From assembly GCF_014204835.1 (NCBI RefSeq), contig NZ_JACHMD010000001.1, forward strand, positions 3,060,336-3,124,335: a stretch of DNA of 64,000 nucleotides, read 5' to 3'. This DNA comes from Microbacterium marinum. GTDB lineage: Bacteria > Actinomycetota > Actinomycetes > Actinomycetales > Microbacteriaceae. The position numbers and the translations under genes are program-made. Shown one piece after another: positions 8,953 to 19,293 of the stretch; positions within the stretch are counted from its first letter, which is position 1, and each line of letters opens with the position of its first letter. Below the pieces are notes generated by a model. It was not told the origin of the DNA. It ran no database searches and saw only the letters and a list, made by a program, of their open reading frames with translations.

Positions 8953-9708
8953 ATGGCAGCGCGCGGTGGATCGTCCAGTCGGGGTGGATCGCCACGCCGA
9001 GGCGGAGCGGCCGGCAAAGGCGGCTCCCGGAGCGGAGGCGCCCGCCCGTCCGGCGGCTCCGCCCGAAAGAGCACCCCGAAGCGGAACGACCGTGAGGCCC
9101 CGGCGACACCGACGCCCGCGGGCCCGTTCCGCCTCGGCGCCGTCCCCGGAGCGACCCCCGGCAAGTGGATCGACACGTGGAAGCAGCGGATGCCGCATGT
9201 CGCCCTCGACCTCACCTCGCTCACGGTCGCGGATCAGCGCTCCGCTCTCGCCCGCGGAGAGGTGGATGCGGCGATCGTCCGGCTTCCCCTCGACGCCGAC
9301 GGTCTCCATGTGATTCCGCTCTACGACGAGGTCACCGTCGTGGTCTGCGACGTGGATTCCCCGCTGACCGCCGCTGACGAGCTCACCGAGGCCGACCTCG
9401 AGGGGGAGGTCGTGATCGTGCCGGGCGACGACGTCCTCGGCATCCGTCTCGAGGGAACCGCATCGCCTCGGTTCGATAACCCCGCCACGACCGGCGAGGC
9501 GATCGAGACCGTGGCGACGGGCGTCGGAGTGGTGGTCGTGCCGATGTCGTTGGCCCGGCTCCATCACCGCAAAGACGTCACGTTCCGCCCGCTGGTCGGC
9601 GCACCGACCTCGTCGGTCGCCCTCGCGTGGCCGGTCGATGCGACGACCCCCCTGGTCGACGCCTTCGTGGGGATCGTGCGCGGCCGGACCGCGAACTCCT
9701 CGCGCTGA
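8953..9708 (+). CDS. Solo LysR effector-binding domain protein with basic disordered tail
   Basis: A 251-residue protein whose residues from about 58 on match the substrate-binding domain of LysR regulators (FRLGAVPGATPGKWIDTWKQ, then DAAIVRLPLDADGLHVIPLY). The winged-helix DNA-binding domain is absent. In its place is a tail of about 55 residues made almost only of Gly, Ser, Arg, Ala and Lys. ATG 8953 is fixed by TACGCT at 8941-8946, six bases upstream; the hexamer itself overlaps codons of any longer form. It may bind nucleic acid non-specifically through the tail, or partner with a full LysR. The role is unknown. Confidence 0.8.
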   Translation: MAARGGSSSRGGSPRRGGAAGKGGSRSGGARPSGGSARKSTPKRNDREAPATPTPAGPFRLGAVPGATPGKWIDTWKQRMPHVALDLTSLTVADQRSALARGEVDAAIVRLPLDADGLHVIPLYDEVTVVVCDVDSPLTAADELTEADLEGEVVIVPGDDVLGIRLEGTASPRFDNPATTGEAIETVATGVGVVVVPMSLARLHHRKDVTFRPLVGAPTSSVALAWPVDATTPLVDAFVGIVRGRTANSSR

Positions 9709-9749
9709 CGCCGCCGGGTCGGGCCCCGGGGGCGATTTAGAATCGACCC

Positions 9750-10475
9750 ATGGCTCCGCTCGTCTACCTCTGCGTCCGCCCGCAGGTGGATGCCGCGGAT
9801 GGGGAGTATGCGTCGTTCGCCGCGGCGATGCAGCTCGACGCCGACGGTCTCGAGCGCTGGAACCTGGTCGAGGAGCCGCTCCCGGCCGACGTGTTCACCC
9901 GCTGGCGCGGGTTCGTCGTGGGAGGCAGCCCGTTCAACACCACCGACGACGACGCCGCGAAGTCGGCGGCGCAGCGTCAGATCGAGGCGGGGCTCGAGGC
10001 CGTGGCACTCGAGGCCGCTGCCGGCCGGACTGCCGCGCTGTTCACCTGCTTCGGGATCGGCGTCGCGACGCGTGCTCTGGGCGGCGAGGTGACGCGCGAC
10101 TATCCCGAGGGCACGGGCCCCACATCGATCGAGCTGACCGATGACGGACGCGTCGATGCCCTCTTCGGCGGCATCGCCCCGGCCTTCACGGCCCTGACCG
10201 CTCACAAGGAGGGGACGGCACGGCTGCCGGACGGCGCGGTTCTGCTGGCCCGGAACGACGACTGTCCTGTGCAGGCCTACCGTGTCGGCGATCGCCTGTA
10301 CGCAACGCAGTTCCACCCCGAGCCGACCGGCGTCGCGTTCACCGAACGCATGACGATCTACCGGAACCACGGATACTTCGACGCGAGCGAGTACGACCTC
10401 GTCGCCGAGCGCGTGCTCGCCGCGGATCTCCTCGAAGCGCAGCGCCTTCTGCGCGCTTTCGCGACAGCGTTCTGA
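9750..10475 (+). CDS. Class I glutamine amidotransferase-like protein
   Basis: A 241-residue protein of the GATase1 fold, related to the GMP synthase amidotransferase domain. The probable nucleophile is Cys100 in LFTCFGIG and the His/Glu pair is in FHPE (His189, Glu191), so the triad is complete. Stand-alone members often act on gamma-glutamyl compounds or supply ammonia to an unlinked partner; the substrate here cannot be named. ATG 9750 follows TAGAAT (9738-9743) by six bases, so the transcript is probably leaderless and monocistronic. Confidence 0.8.
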   Translation: MAPLVYLCVRPQVDAADGEYASFAAAMQLDADGLERWNLVEEPLPADVFTRWRGFVVGGSPFNTTDDDAAKSAAQRQIEAGLEAVALEAAAGRTAALFTCFGIGVATRALGGEVTRDYPEGTGPTSIELTDDGRVDALFGGIAPAFTALTAHKEGTARLPDGAVLLARNDDCPVQAYRVGDRLYATQFHPEPTGVAFTERMTIYRNHGYFDASEYDLVAERVLAADLLEAQRLLRAFATAF

Positions 10476-10486
10476 ATCGGCGCGCG

Positions 10487-11305
10487 TCAGCGGCGCAGGG
10501 CGAGCTCGCCCCGGCGACCCGTCGCCCACATGACGAGCGGGACCAGCACGACGATGGCGGCCGCGACCCACGCAGCGATGGCCACGGGAGTCGACTCGGG
10601 TTCGCCCGAGAATCGACCGACACCGATCCAGAGCAGCCCCCATGCCGAGGCCAGCGCCGGAGCGAGTCGTCCGCCCGTGGCGATCGCGGTGGCACCGGCG
10701 ATGAGCACCACCACGACGAGGACCGCGATGCCCCACGCGTCGGCGACTTCGGCCCATGAACTCGGGGCGACCTCTGCAGTGAGCCACGCGGTCGTATTGG
10801 CCACCGTGGCGAGCGTCACCCATCCGAGGTGCAGTCCGACGGTGACGTCGGTGAAGAGGGTCTCGGCGATCGTCCGCGGCGGGGTGCGCACGAGGATCCG
10901 GATGGTCGCCCCGAGCGCGGCGAGAAGCAGCACGATCGTGATGACCGTCAGGATCAGGGTCGTGAACTGCGCGGCGAGGAGCCACGCTCCGTTGAGGACG
11001 GCGGTCAGGGCGATCGGGTAGCCCGCGCGACGCTGACGTTCGCTGTCGCGCTGCGAGGGCAGGGCCTGCCACACGGTGTACGCGATCATGAACAGGTAGA
11101 TGAGGCTCCAGATGGAGAACGCGGAACTCGCCGGCGCGAGCACTGTGGCGTTCGCTGACAACGCGCCGCCCTGCAGATCCTGCACGGGTGTACCCCCGAG
11201 CACGCCGGCGCCGAACATGGCCGCGATGATCATGAAGACGACTGCCGAGATGACGACGATCTGACGGGTGATGTCGGAACGGGATGCCGCGGCGGAACTC
11301 ATCAT
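10487..11305 (-). CDS. TspO/MBR-related integral membrane protein
   Basis: A 272-residue protein with about eight hydrophobic segments. The stretch around SAFSIWSLIYLFMIAYTVWQ resembles the aromatic signature of TspO/MBR (tryptophan-rich sensory) proteins, but it is longer than the usual five-helix TspO and more like the extended versions of actinobacteria. The ligand is unknown; the family binds porphyrins and lipids. I place the start at 11305 and not 11356 because TACCGT (11313-11318, reverse strand) lies seven bases upstream. Two adjacent ATG codons (11305 and 11302) are possible. Confidence 0.68.
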   Translation of the reverse strand: MMSSAAASRSDITRQIVVISAVVFMIIAAMFGAGVLGGTPVQDLQGGALSANATVLAPASSAFSIWSLIYLFMIAYTVWQALPSQRDSERQRRAGYPIALTAVLNGAWLLAAQFTTLILTVITIVLLLAALGATIRILVRTPPRTIAETLFTDVTVGLHLGWVTLATVANTTAWLTAEVAPSSWAEVADAWGIAVLVVVVLIAGATAIATGGRLAPALASAWGLLWIGVGRFSGEPESTPVAIAAWVAAAIVVLVPLVMWATGRRGELALRR

Positions 11306-11494
11306 GCGGTTCACGGTATGCGCGGAGCGTGGATGGGTCAGCATCGTTGACAACACGCGCGCATCGGCCTACCACGGGGCGGATCGGCCCGCCTCTGGGC
11401 CGCGCGTGAAGATGAGCGATCTCTCATCTGATCGGGCGTTTCGGGTGGTGGAAATGCGGGCGGGAATGTCGGAGGCCCTCACCAGAATGAGGGT

Positions 11495-12871
11495 ATGACC
11501 AGCACGGCGGAGACTCCCGGATCGGACGCGTTCCTCGCGTCTTTGGCTGGGTTCGTGCATGAGGTCGAGTCCGCCGGGCGGCAGGTCGCGGCGGCGCAGA
11601 TCCGTGAGATCCGGGTGCTCGCCGCGGCGGGTCGGCTCGCGGAGACCCAGTCGGCGGGGTCGCCGGGTCGGGTGCGAGAGCACGACATGATCCTCCGATC
11701 GATCGCGGCGGAACTCGGCGGCGTGATGCGGGTCGCCGACCGGACCGTGCAACGCCGGATCAGCGATGCCCGCGTGATCGTGGAGGACTTCCCGGGCGCC
11801 CTGGCCGCGTGGGAGACGGGTGCCATCACGCGAGGCCACGTGCTCGTCATCGTCGAGACCGGGTCGGTCGTTCCGCCGGAGCTGCGAGCCGAGTTCGAGA
11901 CCGCGGCGATCACCCGGTGCGAGCGGGATACACCGAACCGCGTGCGAGCGGAGCTCGAGATCCTGGCGCAGCGGATGCACCCGCGGTCGTTCACCGAACG
12001 CCACGCGGAGGCGACCGCGGGACGGTGCGTACGGGTCCTCCCTGGGCGCGATGGGATGTCCGATCTGGTCGCGACGCTTCCGACGGCAATCGTCGAGGGC
12101 GTGCATGATCGGCTGACACAGATGGCGCGGGCGATCATCGACACCCGCGGTGAGCGGGCCGATGCCGCAAGCGGCGACCGCACTGCGGGTGCCGTCGACG
12201 ACGCGGGGATCGACGCCCACGACCGGCACGAGGCGATCACGACCGACGCCCGGTCCGCCGACCAGGTCCGTGCCGATGTGTTCGCCGACCTGCTCCTCGC
12301 GGGCACGCCCGCCCTCGACGACACGCGCGACACGACCGCGGGTCCGCTCGGTGCGATCCGGGCACGAGTGCAGGTCGTCATCCCCGCCCTGGCGCTCGCG
12401 GGTGCGGACGAAGCGTGCGACCTCGTCGGCCGCTCCCCCATCGACCCGACCACCGCGCGGCTGCTCGCCGGGTCGACGCCCACGTGGGAACGACTCGTCA
12501 CCGACCCGATCACCGGCACCGTGCTCGCCGTGGACTCGTACCGAGTACCCAGTGCGATGCGCCGGTACCTGCAAGCCCGCGACCAGCACTGCCGATTCCC
12601 CGGATGCCGCACCGCGGCGATCCGCTGCGAAGTCGATCACACCCACGACGCGGCGCTCGGCGGGGCGACGGAAACGACGAATCTCGCGCATCTCTGCCAA
12701 CGCCACCACTCGATGAAGCAGTTCACCGCCTGGAGGGTCCGACAACTCAAGGGTGGCGTCCTCGAATGGACTTCACCCCTTGGCAGGACCTACCGCGAAG
12801 ACGCACCCACCCCGGCCGTCGCCTTCACCCCTGCCGCACCCACGCACGACGACGGCCGAGCACCCTATTGA
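11495..12871 (+). CDS. DUF222/13E12-type HNH endonuclease-like protein
   Basis: A 458-residue protein of the 13E12 repeat family, common and often multi-copy in actinobacteria. An amino-terminal DUF222 region (about residues 20-300) is followed by an HNH nuclease motif: HCRFPGC, CEVDHTHD, then NLAHLCQRHHSMKQ (about residues 366-410), with its Cys and His metal ligands in place. The biological role is not established. ATG 11495 lies six bases after CAGAAT (11483-11488). It ends 13 bases before the convergent treZ stop. Confidence 0.85.
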   Translation: MTSTAETPGSDAFLASLAGFVHEVESAGRQVAAAQIREIRVLAAAGRLAETQSAGSPGRVREHDMILRSIAAELGGVMRVADRTVQRRISDARVIVEDFPGALAAWETGAITRGHVLVIVETGSVVPPELRAEFETAAITRCERDTPNRVRAELEILAQRMHPRSFTERHAEATAGRCVRVLPGRDGMSDLVATLPTAIVEGVHDRLTQMARAIIDTRGERADAASGDRTAGAVDDAGIDAHDRHEAITTDARSADQVRADVFADLLLAGTPALDDTRDTTAGPLGAIRARVQVVIPALALAGADEACDLVGRSPIDPTTARLLAGSTPTWERLVTDPITGTVLAVDSYRVPSAMRRYLQARDQHCRFPGCRTAAIRCEVDHTHDAALGGATETTNLAHLCQRHHSMKQFTAWRVRQLKGGVLEWTSPLGRTYREDAPTPAVAFTPAAPTHDDGRAPY

Positions 12872-12884
12872 GCCCGCCGCCCGC

Positions 12885-14603
12885 TCACCGACCGATGACG
12901 ACCGCCGACTCCGGCGCGATGACGAGGGATTCGCCCGCGGCGTCGGGCTCGCGCGTCGCGATCCACACGTCACCGCCCGCAACCTCCCACGGCTCATCCG
13001 TCAGGTTCACGACGATGCGCACATCCCGGCGCCGGAGCACATAGCGCCGACCCGATTCGCGCACCTCGACCTCCGCATCCCGGCCACCCGGACCGGGATC
13101 CGTCAGCTGGGGCCGCTCGCGCCGTAACCGGGCCAGACTCCGATACAGGTCGAGCAGACGACCGTGCTCACCCTTCTCCCGCTCGTCCCAATCGAGCTTC
13201 GACCGCTCGAAGGTCGCCGGATCATTGGGCAGCGGCACGATGCTCTCGTCCCACCCCATCTTCACGAACTCTGCGATCCGCCCCTTCGCCGTCGCCTCGG
13301 CGAGCTCGGGCTCGGGGTGCGAGGTGAAGAACTGCCACGGCGTCGACGCGCCCCACTCCTCGCCCATGAACAGCATCGGCGTGCCCGGCGCGGTCAGCGT
13401 CAGCACCGCCGCGATCGCCAGCCGATCGGCCGACAGCGTCGCCGTCAGACGGTCGCCCGCCGCACGGTTGCCGATCTGATCGTGATCCTGCGCGTACGTC
13501 ACGAGGCGCCACGATGCCGCGTCGTCGGGCACCGGCTTGCCGTGATCCCGCTCACGGAACGACGAGTAGGTCCCGTTGTGGAAGAACCCCTCGGTCCACA
13601 CCTTCGGCAGCGCCTCGGGATCGGCGAAGTCCTCGTAATACCCGACCGTCTCGCCGGTGAGCGCGACGTGCACGGCGTGGTGCCAGTCGTCCGACCACTG
13701 CGCCGCCAGACCGTACCCGCCGGCCTCGCGTGGCAGGAACATCACCGGATCGTTCAGGTCGCTCTCTGCGATCAACGTCAACGGCCGCCCGACGTGCGCG
13801 CTCAGCGCATCGGCACGCTCCGCGATCTCCTGCAGGATGTGCACCGGTTGCTCGCCGGACTCGTGCAGGGCGTGCACGGCATCGAGCCGCAAACCGTCGA
13901 CGTGATAATCCCGCAGCCACATCAACGTGTTCTCGACAATGAACTCGCGCACCGCCGACTCGTCCAGGTTCAGGCTGTCGCCCCATGTGTTCCGCGACCC
14001 GTCGCGCAGGTACGGCCCGAACTCCGGCAGGTAGTTGCCACTCGGGCCGAGGTGGTTGTAGACGACGTCCTGGATCACCGCGAGGCCCGCCGCATGCGCG
14101 GCATCCACGAATCGCTGATACGCCGCAGGTCCGCCATAGGTCTCCTGCACGGCGTACCAGAGCACACCGTCGTACCCCCAGTTGTGCGTTCCGTTGAAGG
14201 CGTTCACCGGCAGCAGCTCGATGTGGGTCACCCCGATGTCGACGAGATGATCGAATCGGGCGATCGCGGCATCCAACGTCCCCTCCGGGGTGAACGTGCC
14301 CAGGTGGAGTTCGTAGATCAGCCCTCCCGCCAGCTGCCGGCCGGTCCAGTCGCCATCGGTCCAGGGGAAGGATGCCGGCTCGTACCAGGCCGACGCCTCG
14401 TGCACGCCCCGAGGCTGACGCCGCGAGCGCGGGTCGGGTCGCACGCTCTCGGCGTCGCCCAGGACGAACCCGTACTCGTCACCGTCCGCGAGTTCGACGT
14501 CGGCGCGCCACCAGCCGTCCGCCGCCGCGTGCAGGGCGACGTCCTCCCGCCCGGGGCGACGTAGTCGCACCCGCTCCTGACGCGGAGCCCACACCTCGAT
14601 CAT
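12885..14603 (-). CDS. treZ: Malto-oligosyltrehalose trehalohydrolase (GH13)
   Basis: Releases trehalose from maltooligosyltrehalose made by TreY, the last step of the TreX-TreY-TreZ route from glycogen. It is 572 residues with an amino-terminal beta-sandwich and then the GH13 barrel: nucleophile Asp in LRLDAVHAL, general acid Glu in LIAESDLN, and the third Asp in [11 protein letters not shown]. The start at 14603 gives a 4-base ATGA overlap with treY and the expected MIEVWAP amino terminus; the longer frame to 14972 is Arg-rich read-through within treY. It is the last gene of the glgX-treY-treZ operon. Confidence 0.95.
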   Translation of the reverse strand: MIEVWAPRQERVRLRRPGREDVALHAAADGWWRADVELADGDEYGFVLGDAESVRPDPRSRRQPRGVHEASAWYEPASFPWTDGDWTGRQLAGGLIYELHLGTFTPEGTLDAAIARFDHLVDIGVTHIELLPVNAFNGTHNWGYDGVLWYAVQETYGGPAAYQRFVDAAHAAGLAVIQDVVYNHLGPSGNYLPEFGPYLRDGSRNTWGDSLNLDESAVREFIVENTLMWLRDYHVDGLRLDAVHALHESGEQPVHILQEIAERADALSAHVGRPLTLIAESDLNDPVMFLPREAGGYGLAAQWSDDWHHAVHVALTGETVGYYEDFADPEALPKVWTEGFFHNGTYSSFRERDHGKPVPDDAASWRLVTYAQDHDQIGNRAAGDRLTATLSADRLAIAAVLTLTAPGTPMLFMGEEWGASTPWQFFTSHPEPELAEATAKGRIAEFVKMGWDESIVPLPNDPATFERSKLDWDEREKGEHGRLLDLYRSLARLRRERPQLTDPGPGGRDAEVEVRESGRRYVLRRRDVRIVVNLTDEPWEVAGGDVWIATREPDAAGESLVIAPESAVVIGR

Positions 14604-16954
14604 GAGACGTTCCCTTCCTGGATCTCGTCGACCGGCACGAGCAAGGCCACCGGATAGGTTTCCAACAGCTCCGCCAGCCGCACCGCGGTGCCCTCGAAGC
14701 GACGTCCGGTCAGGACGTCCACCGTGGGACCCGAGTGGCGCAGCAGCAGCGTGTCGCCCCAGCCGCCTCGGGCGGCGAGGCCCACGGGCAGACGGGTGGC
14801 CACGGCGACCGCGCCGCCGCGGTCGAACGCGACGGCATGCTCTTCGGCCGAACCGACGACGGTCATCGGCGTGTACCGCGTGAACAGCTCGGGCTGGTCT
14901 CGACGCAGCCGCAGGGCCCTCGAGGTCACCAGGAGCTTGACCGCGCCGGATGCGTCGATCCCCGGCATCCATCCCTCGTCGAGACGGGCCAGCAGGCGCC
15001 GCCGCTCCTCGAAATCGACCTCGCGGCGATTGTCGGGATCGACGAGGCTGTGGTCCCAGAGCTCCGTGCCCTGATACACGTCAGGGACGCCGGGACCGGC
15101 GATCTGCAGCAGCTTCATCGACAGCGAGTTCGACCGACCGTGGGGGGTGATCTCCTCGACGAACGCTTCCACGATCCGACGGGCGTCGCCGAACGCGGCA
15201 TCCACCATCGCATGCATCCGCTCCTCGAACGCCTCATCGGGAGAGGTCCACGTCGTGCTCAACCCCGCCTCGCGCGACGCCTTCTCGGCGTACGCGTGCA
15301 GTCGCTCGCGGCTCGCGGGCCACGCCCCGACGATCGCCTGCCAGAGCAGGTTGTCGAGCGGGCCGTCGTCCGTCGACGCGACGGCGCGCAGCTCGCCCAG
15401 CACCTCGGCCCAGCGCTCCGGCAGTTCCGAGAGCACCGCGAGCCGGGCCCGCACGTCTTCGCTGCGCTTCGTGTCGTGCGTCGACAGCGCCGTCATCGCC
15501 TTCGGCCACGTCGACTGGCGGCGAGCGGATGCCGCGTGGAACGCGTCCACTCCGGCGGTCCAGTGGTGCGGGTCGCCGCCCACCTCGGTCAGCGAGGTGA
15601 GCCGCGTCCAGCGGTAGAACGTGGTGTCCTCGACGCCCTTGGCCATGACGGGTCCCGTGAGCTGCATGAAGCGGCGGGTGAACTCGCCCTCCGGGGAGAC
15701 GGCAAGTCGCGCCGCGATCGTCCGGAACACCGGCGCGAGATCGGGCCGACGTTCGGACGCCGTGAACACCGCGTCCGCCACGTGATCCGCTCCCGCCGGG
15801 AGATACGCGCGGTACACCGGGAACGCGGCCAGCATCTCGGCGAGCGCGTCCTCCCACCCCCCGTCCGTTGCGCCGCCCCGGTCCGCGGGAGCGACGAGGT
15901 TCGTCAGCCGCAGCAGCTCCGCCCGGAGTCCGCCGGTCGCCCACGCGAGCTTCGCCTCATGGACGACATCGTCGTAGTCCGGCTCATCGCGGCCGCGCAG
16001 GTGCGCGTCGAGACGAGCCAGCCGCGCTTCACCGGCCGGATCGGTCAGCACCCAGTCGAGAGCGGCCATCGCGTCGTACCCGGTCGTGCCGTCGGTCGCC
16101 CACCAGGCGGGAAGGTCTTCGCCGTGCTCGAGGATCTTCTCGACGAGCACATACGCATCGCCGGTCGCGGCGGCCAGCAGGTCGAGGTAGCCGCCGGGGT
16201 CGGCGAGTCCGTCGGGGTGATCCACCCGCAGGCCGTCGGCGAGTCCCTCGCGGATCCAGCGGACGATCTCGACGTGGGTCGCGTCGAAGACCGCGGGGTC
16301 TTCGACGCGGACACCGGCGAGCGTCGTCACCGCGAAGAACCGCCGGTAGTTCAGCTCGGCATCGCGTCGCCAGAACAGCAGCTCGTAGTGCTGCCGCTCG
16401 AGCACCTCCGCAACGGGCCCCTCCCCTGTCCCGTCCGCGAGCGGGAACTCATGGTCGAAGTAGCGCACGACACCGGCATCCGTGTCGATCGTGATCTCGC
16501 CGGCGTCGATGGCGACCTCGAGTTCACTGCCGAGGACGGGCAGTCGAACCCGTCCGCCGAGCGCCCAGTTGATGTCGAACGCCGCCGCGTGCGGCGACGC
16601 CTGCCCCTGCCGGAGCACGTCCCACCACCATGGGTTCTGCCTCGGGTCGGAGACGCCCTGATGGTTCGGCACGATGTCCACGAGCACGCCGAGTCCCGCG
16701 TCACGCGCGGCTGCCGAGAAGCGATCGAGGCCCGCCGCGCCGCCCCGCTCGGGGTCGATGGTCGTCGGATCGACGACGTCGTAGCCGTGATCCGATCCGC
16801 TCGTCGCCGTGAGTAGGGGCGACAGGTACGCCCAGTCCACGCCGAGCTGTCGGAGGTAGTCCGCCAGCTCGGCGGCGGAGTTGAGGTCGAATCCGCGCCG
16901 GATCTGCAGCCGGTAGGTCGATACGGGCGCCGGGCGATGGGGTGAGCGGGTCAC
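14600..16954 (-). CDS. treY: Malto-oligosyltrehalose synthase (GH13)
   Basis: An intramolecular transglucosidase that turns the reducing-end alpha-1,4 bond of maltodextrins into the alpha-1,1 bond of trehalose. The 784-residue length is normal. It begins with [20 protein letters not shown] and the [19 protein letters not shown] signature. The nucleophile is Asp in LRVDHPDGL, the acid is Glu in [11 protein letters not shown], and the [16 protein letters not shown] motif holds the third carboxylate. It starts at GTG 16954 with AAGGA upstream, 33 bases after glgX. Confidence 0.95.
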   Translation of the reverse strand: MTRSPHRPAPVSTYRLQIRRGFDLNSAAELADYLRQLGVDWAYLSPLLTATSGSDHGYDVVDPTTIDPERGGAAGLDRFSAAARDAGLGVLVDIVPNHQGVSDPRQNPWWWDVLRQGQASPHAAAFDINWALGGRVRLPVLGSELEVAIDAGEITIDTDAGVVRYFDHEFPLADGTGEGPVAEVLERQHYELLFWRRDAELNYRRFFAVTTLAGVRVEDPAVFDATHVEIVRWIREGLADGLRVDHPDGLADPGGYLDLLAAATGDAYVLVEKILEHGEDLPAWWATDGTTGYDAMAALDWVLTDPAGEARLARLDAHLRGRDEPDYDDVVHEAKLAWATGGLRAELLRLTNLVAPADRGGATDGGWEDALAEMLAAFPVYRAYLPAGADHVADAVFTASERRPDLAPVFRTIAARLAVSPEGEFTRRFMQLTGPVMAKGVEDTTFYRWTRLTSLTEVGGDPHHWTAGVDAFHAASARRQSTWPKAMTALSTHDTKRSEDVRARLAVLSELPERWAEVLGELRAVASTDDGPLDNLLWQAIVGAWPASRERLHAYAEKASREAGLSTTWTSPDEAFEERMHAMVDAAFGDARRIVEAFVEEITPHGRSNSLSMKLLQIAGPGVPDVYQGTELWDHSLVDPDNRREVDFEERRRLLARLDEGWMPGIDASGAVKLLVTSRALRLRRDQPELFTRYTPMTVVGSAEEHAVAFDRGGAVAVATRLPVGLAARGGWGDTLLLRHSGPTVDVLTGRRFEGTAVRLAELLETYPVALLVPVDEIQEGNVS

Positions 16955-16987
16955 GGCATCCTTCTGTTCCGTCGAGAGGGTCGGCTG

Positions 16988-19198
16988 TCAGTGCGGCAGT
17001 TCGGCCGGAGGCGCCTGCGCAGGGATCACATCGATCGTTCCCGTGAGGGCTGCGAGCGACGCCGCCACCGACGGGTCGGACTCGACGATCTCCTCCTCGT
17101 GGTCGCGCAGGACGACGAGGGCCTTCGCCCCGACCGTCACCGAACCGCCGGGTTCGATCACGGGACTGTCCGCCGCCCCGCCGGCCGTGTCGACCAGCAC
17201 CTCCCAGCGCGGGCTCGCCGTCGCGGTGGGGATGGTGAAGTCGACGGCCTCATCGCCCGCGTTGAAGTACACGAAGAAGTGACGATCGTGGATCTCCTCG
17301 CCACGGCGGTCACGCTCGCGGATGCCGTCACCGTTGAGGAACACGCCGACGGCGCGGCCGAAGCCCGAGTCCCAGTCCTCCGGCTGCATCTCCGAGCCGT
17401 CGGGGCGGACCCACGCGATGTCGGGCAGCGGCGAGCCTTCTTCGCGACGCACCGGACGTCCGTCGAAGAAGCGCCGGCGTCGGAACGTCGGGTGGTCCCG
17501 CCGCAGCCGGGCGAGCACCGAGGTGAACTCAACCAGGGGCTGGTCGACGGAGCTCCAGTCGATCCAGGTGATCTCGTTGTCCTGCGCGTAGCCGTTGTTG
17601 TTGCCGCCCTGGGTCCTGCCGAGCTCGTCGCCGTGCGAGATCATCGGCACGCCCTGGCTGAGCAGGAGCGTCGCGAGGAAGTTGCGCTGCTGGCGCGCCC
17701 GCACGGTGAGGATTTCGGGATCGTCCGTGGCACCTTCGACGCCGTGGTTGAACGACCGGTTGTGGGACTCTCCGTCGTTGTTGTCCTCGCCGTTGGCCTC
17801 ATTGTGCTTCTCGTTGTACGAGACGAGGTCGCGCAGCGTGAATCCGTCGTGGGCGGTGACGAAGTTGATGGATGCCACCGGCCAACGCCCGTCCTGCTCG
17901 TACAGGTCAGCCGACCCGGTGAGCCGCAGCGCGAACTCGCCGAGGGTGGAGGGCTCGCCACGCCAGAAGTCGCGAACCGTGTCGCGGTACTTCCCGTTCC
18001 ATTCCGTCCACTGCGGCGGGAAATTGCCGACCTGGTAGCCGCCGGGGCCGATGTCCCAGGGCTCCGCGATCAGCTTCACCTGGCTCACTACCGGGTCCTG
18101 CTGCACGAGTTCGAAGAACGCCGACAGTCGGTCGACGTCGTAGAACTCGCGAGCGAGCGTGGAGGCGAGGTCGAATCGGAAGCCGTCGACGTGCATCTCG
18201 AGCACCCAGTACCGCAGCGAGTCCATGATGAGCTGCAGCGTGTGCGGGTTGCCGACGTTGAGGCTGTTGCCCGTGCCGGTGTAGTCGGTGTAGTACCGCT
18301 TGTCGTCGTCTTCGAGGCGGTAGTACGCCGCGTTGTCGATGCCGCGCATCGAGAGCGTCGGGCCCATGTGGTTGCCCTCGGCGGTGTGGTTGTAGACGAC
18401 GTCGAGGATCACCTCGATGCCCGCGGCGTGCAGCGCACGGACCATCGCCTTGAACTCCTGCACCTGCTGGCCGACGCCGCCCGCGGCGGAGTACGTGTTC
18501 TGCGGCGCGAGGAACGCGATCGTGTTGTAGCCCCAGTAGTTGGAGAGCTCCTTCTCCTGCAGCGTCGAGTCGTTCACGAATTGGTGCACCGGCATGAGCT
18601 CGAGCGCCGTCACACCGATCTTCTTGAGATGCTCGATGACCACGGGATGCGCGATCGCGCTGTAGGTGCCGCGGATGTCCTCGGGGATGTCGGGGTGCGT
18701 CATCGTGAGGCCCTTCACGTGGGCTTCGTAGATGACGCTCTCGGCGTACGGCGTCTTCGGCTGGCGGTCGCCCTGCCAGTCGAAGTAGGGGTTGACGACG
18801 ACGCCCTTCATCATGGCCGCGGCCGAGTCGTCGTCATTGGTCGAGTCGGGGTCGCCGAAGGTGTAGCTGAAGACCGACTGGTCCCACTCGATCTGGCCGT
18901 CGACCGCCTTCGCGTACGGGTCCAGCAGGAGCTTGTTCGGGTTGAACCGCTGACCGTTCGCCGGGTCGTACGGGCCGTGGACGCGGTAGCCGTAGCGCTG
19001 CCCCGGCTGCACCGACGGGAGGTAGGCGTGCCAGACGAAGGCATCGACGTCGATCAGCTCGACGCGCGTCTCCTCACCGTTCTCGTCGAACAGGCAGAGC
19101 TCGACCTTCTCGGCGCCCTCGCTGAACAGGGCGAAGTTCGTCCCGTTCCCGTCGAAGGTGGCTCCCAGCGGATAGGCGGATCCGGGCCATACCTGCAT
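16988..19198 (-). CDS. glgX: Glycogen debranching enzyme GlgX/TreX type (GH13_11, CBM48)
   Basis: Hydrolyses alpha-1,6 branch points and so supplies linear chains to TreY. It is 736 residues: an amino-terminal CBM48 domain (YPLGATFDGNGTNFALFSEG), then the barrel with Asp in VDGFRFDLAS, Glu in LIAEPWD and Asp in VTAHDGFTL. ATG 19198 is preceded by GGGGAG at a good spacing. It is the promoter-proximal gene of the glgX-treY-treZ operon, so the whole trehalose-from-glycogen pathway is in one unit, which in soil actinomycetes serves osmotic and desiccation stress. Confidence 0.95.
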   Translation of the reverse strand: MQVWPGSAYPLGATFDGNGTNFALFSEGAEKVELCLFDENGEETRVELIDVDAFVWHAYLPSVQPGQRYGYRVHGPYDPANGQRFNPNKLLLDPYAKAVDGQIEWDQSVFSYTFGDPDSTNDDDSAAAMMKGVVVNPYFDWQGDRQPKTPYAESVIYEAHVKGLTMTHPDIPEDIRGTYSAIAHPVVIEHLKKIGVTALELMPVHQFVNDSTLQEKELSNYWGYNTIAFLAPQNTYSAAGGVGQQVQEFKAMVRALHAAGIEVILDVVYNHTAEGNHMGPTLSMRGIDNAAYYRLEDDDKRYYTDYTGTGNSLNVGNPHTLQLIMDSLRYWVLEMHVDGFRFDLASTLAREFYDVDRLSAFFELVQQDPVVSQVKLIAEPWDIGPGGYQVGNFPPQWTEWNGKYRDTVRDFWRGEPSTLGEFALRLTGSADLYEQDGRWPVASINFVTAHDGFTLRDLVSYNEKHNEANGEDNNDGESHNRSFNHGVEGATDDPEILTVRARQQRNFLATLLLSQGVPMISHGDELGRTQGGNNNGYAQDNEITWIDWSSVDQPLVEFTSVLARLRRDHPTFRRRRFFDGRPVRREEGSPLPDIAWVRPDGSEMQPEDWDSGFGRAVGVFLNGDGIRERDRRGEEIHDRHFFVYFNAGDEAVDFTIPTATASPRWEVLVDTAGGAADSPVIEPGGSVTVGAKALVVLRDHEEEIVESDPSVAASLAALTGTIDVIPAQAPPAELPH

Positions 19199-19293
19199 GC
19201 GTTCTCCCCAGTTAGGTGGAAGGCCACACTATCCACGCTATGTGTCCGGGCTGGGGCCCTTGACACGACGTCCTCGCGAGGCAGGAGATCGAC

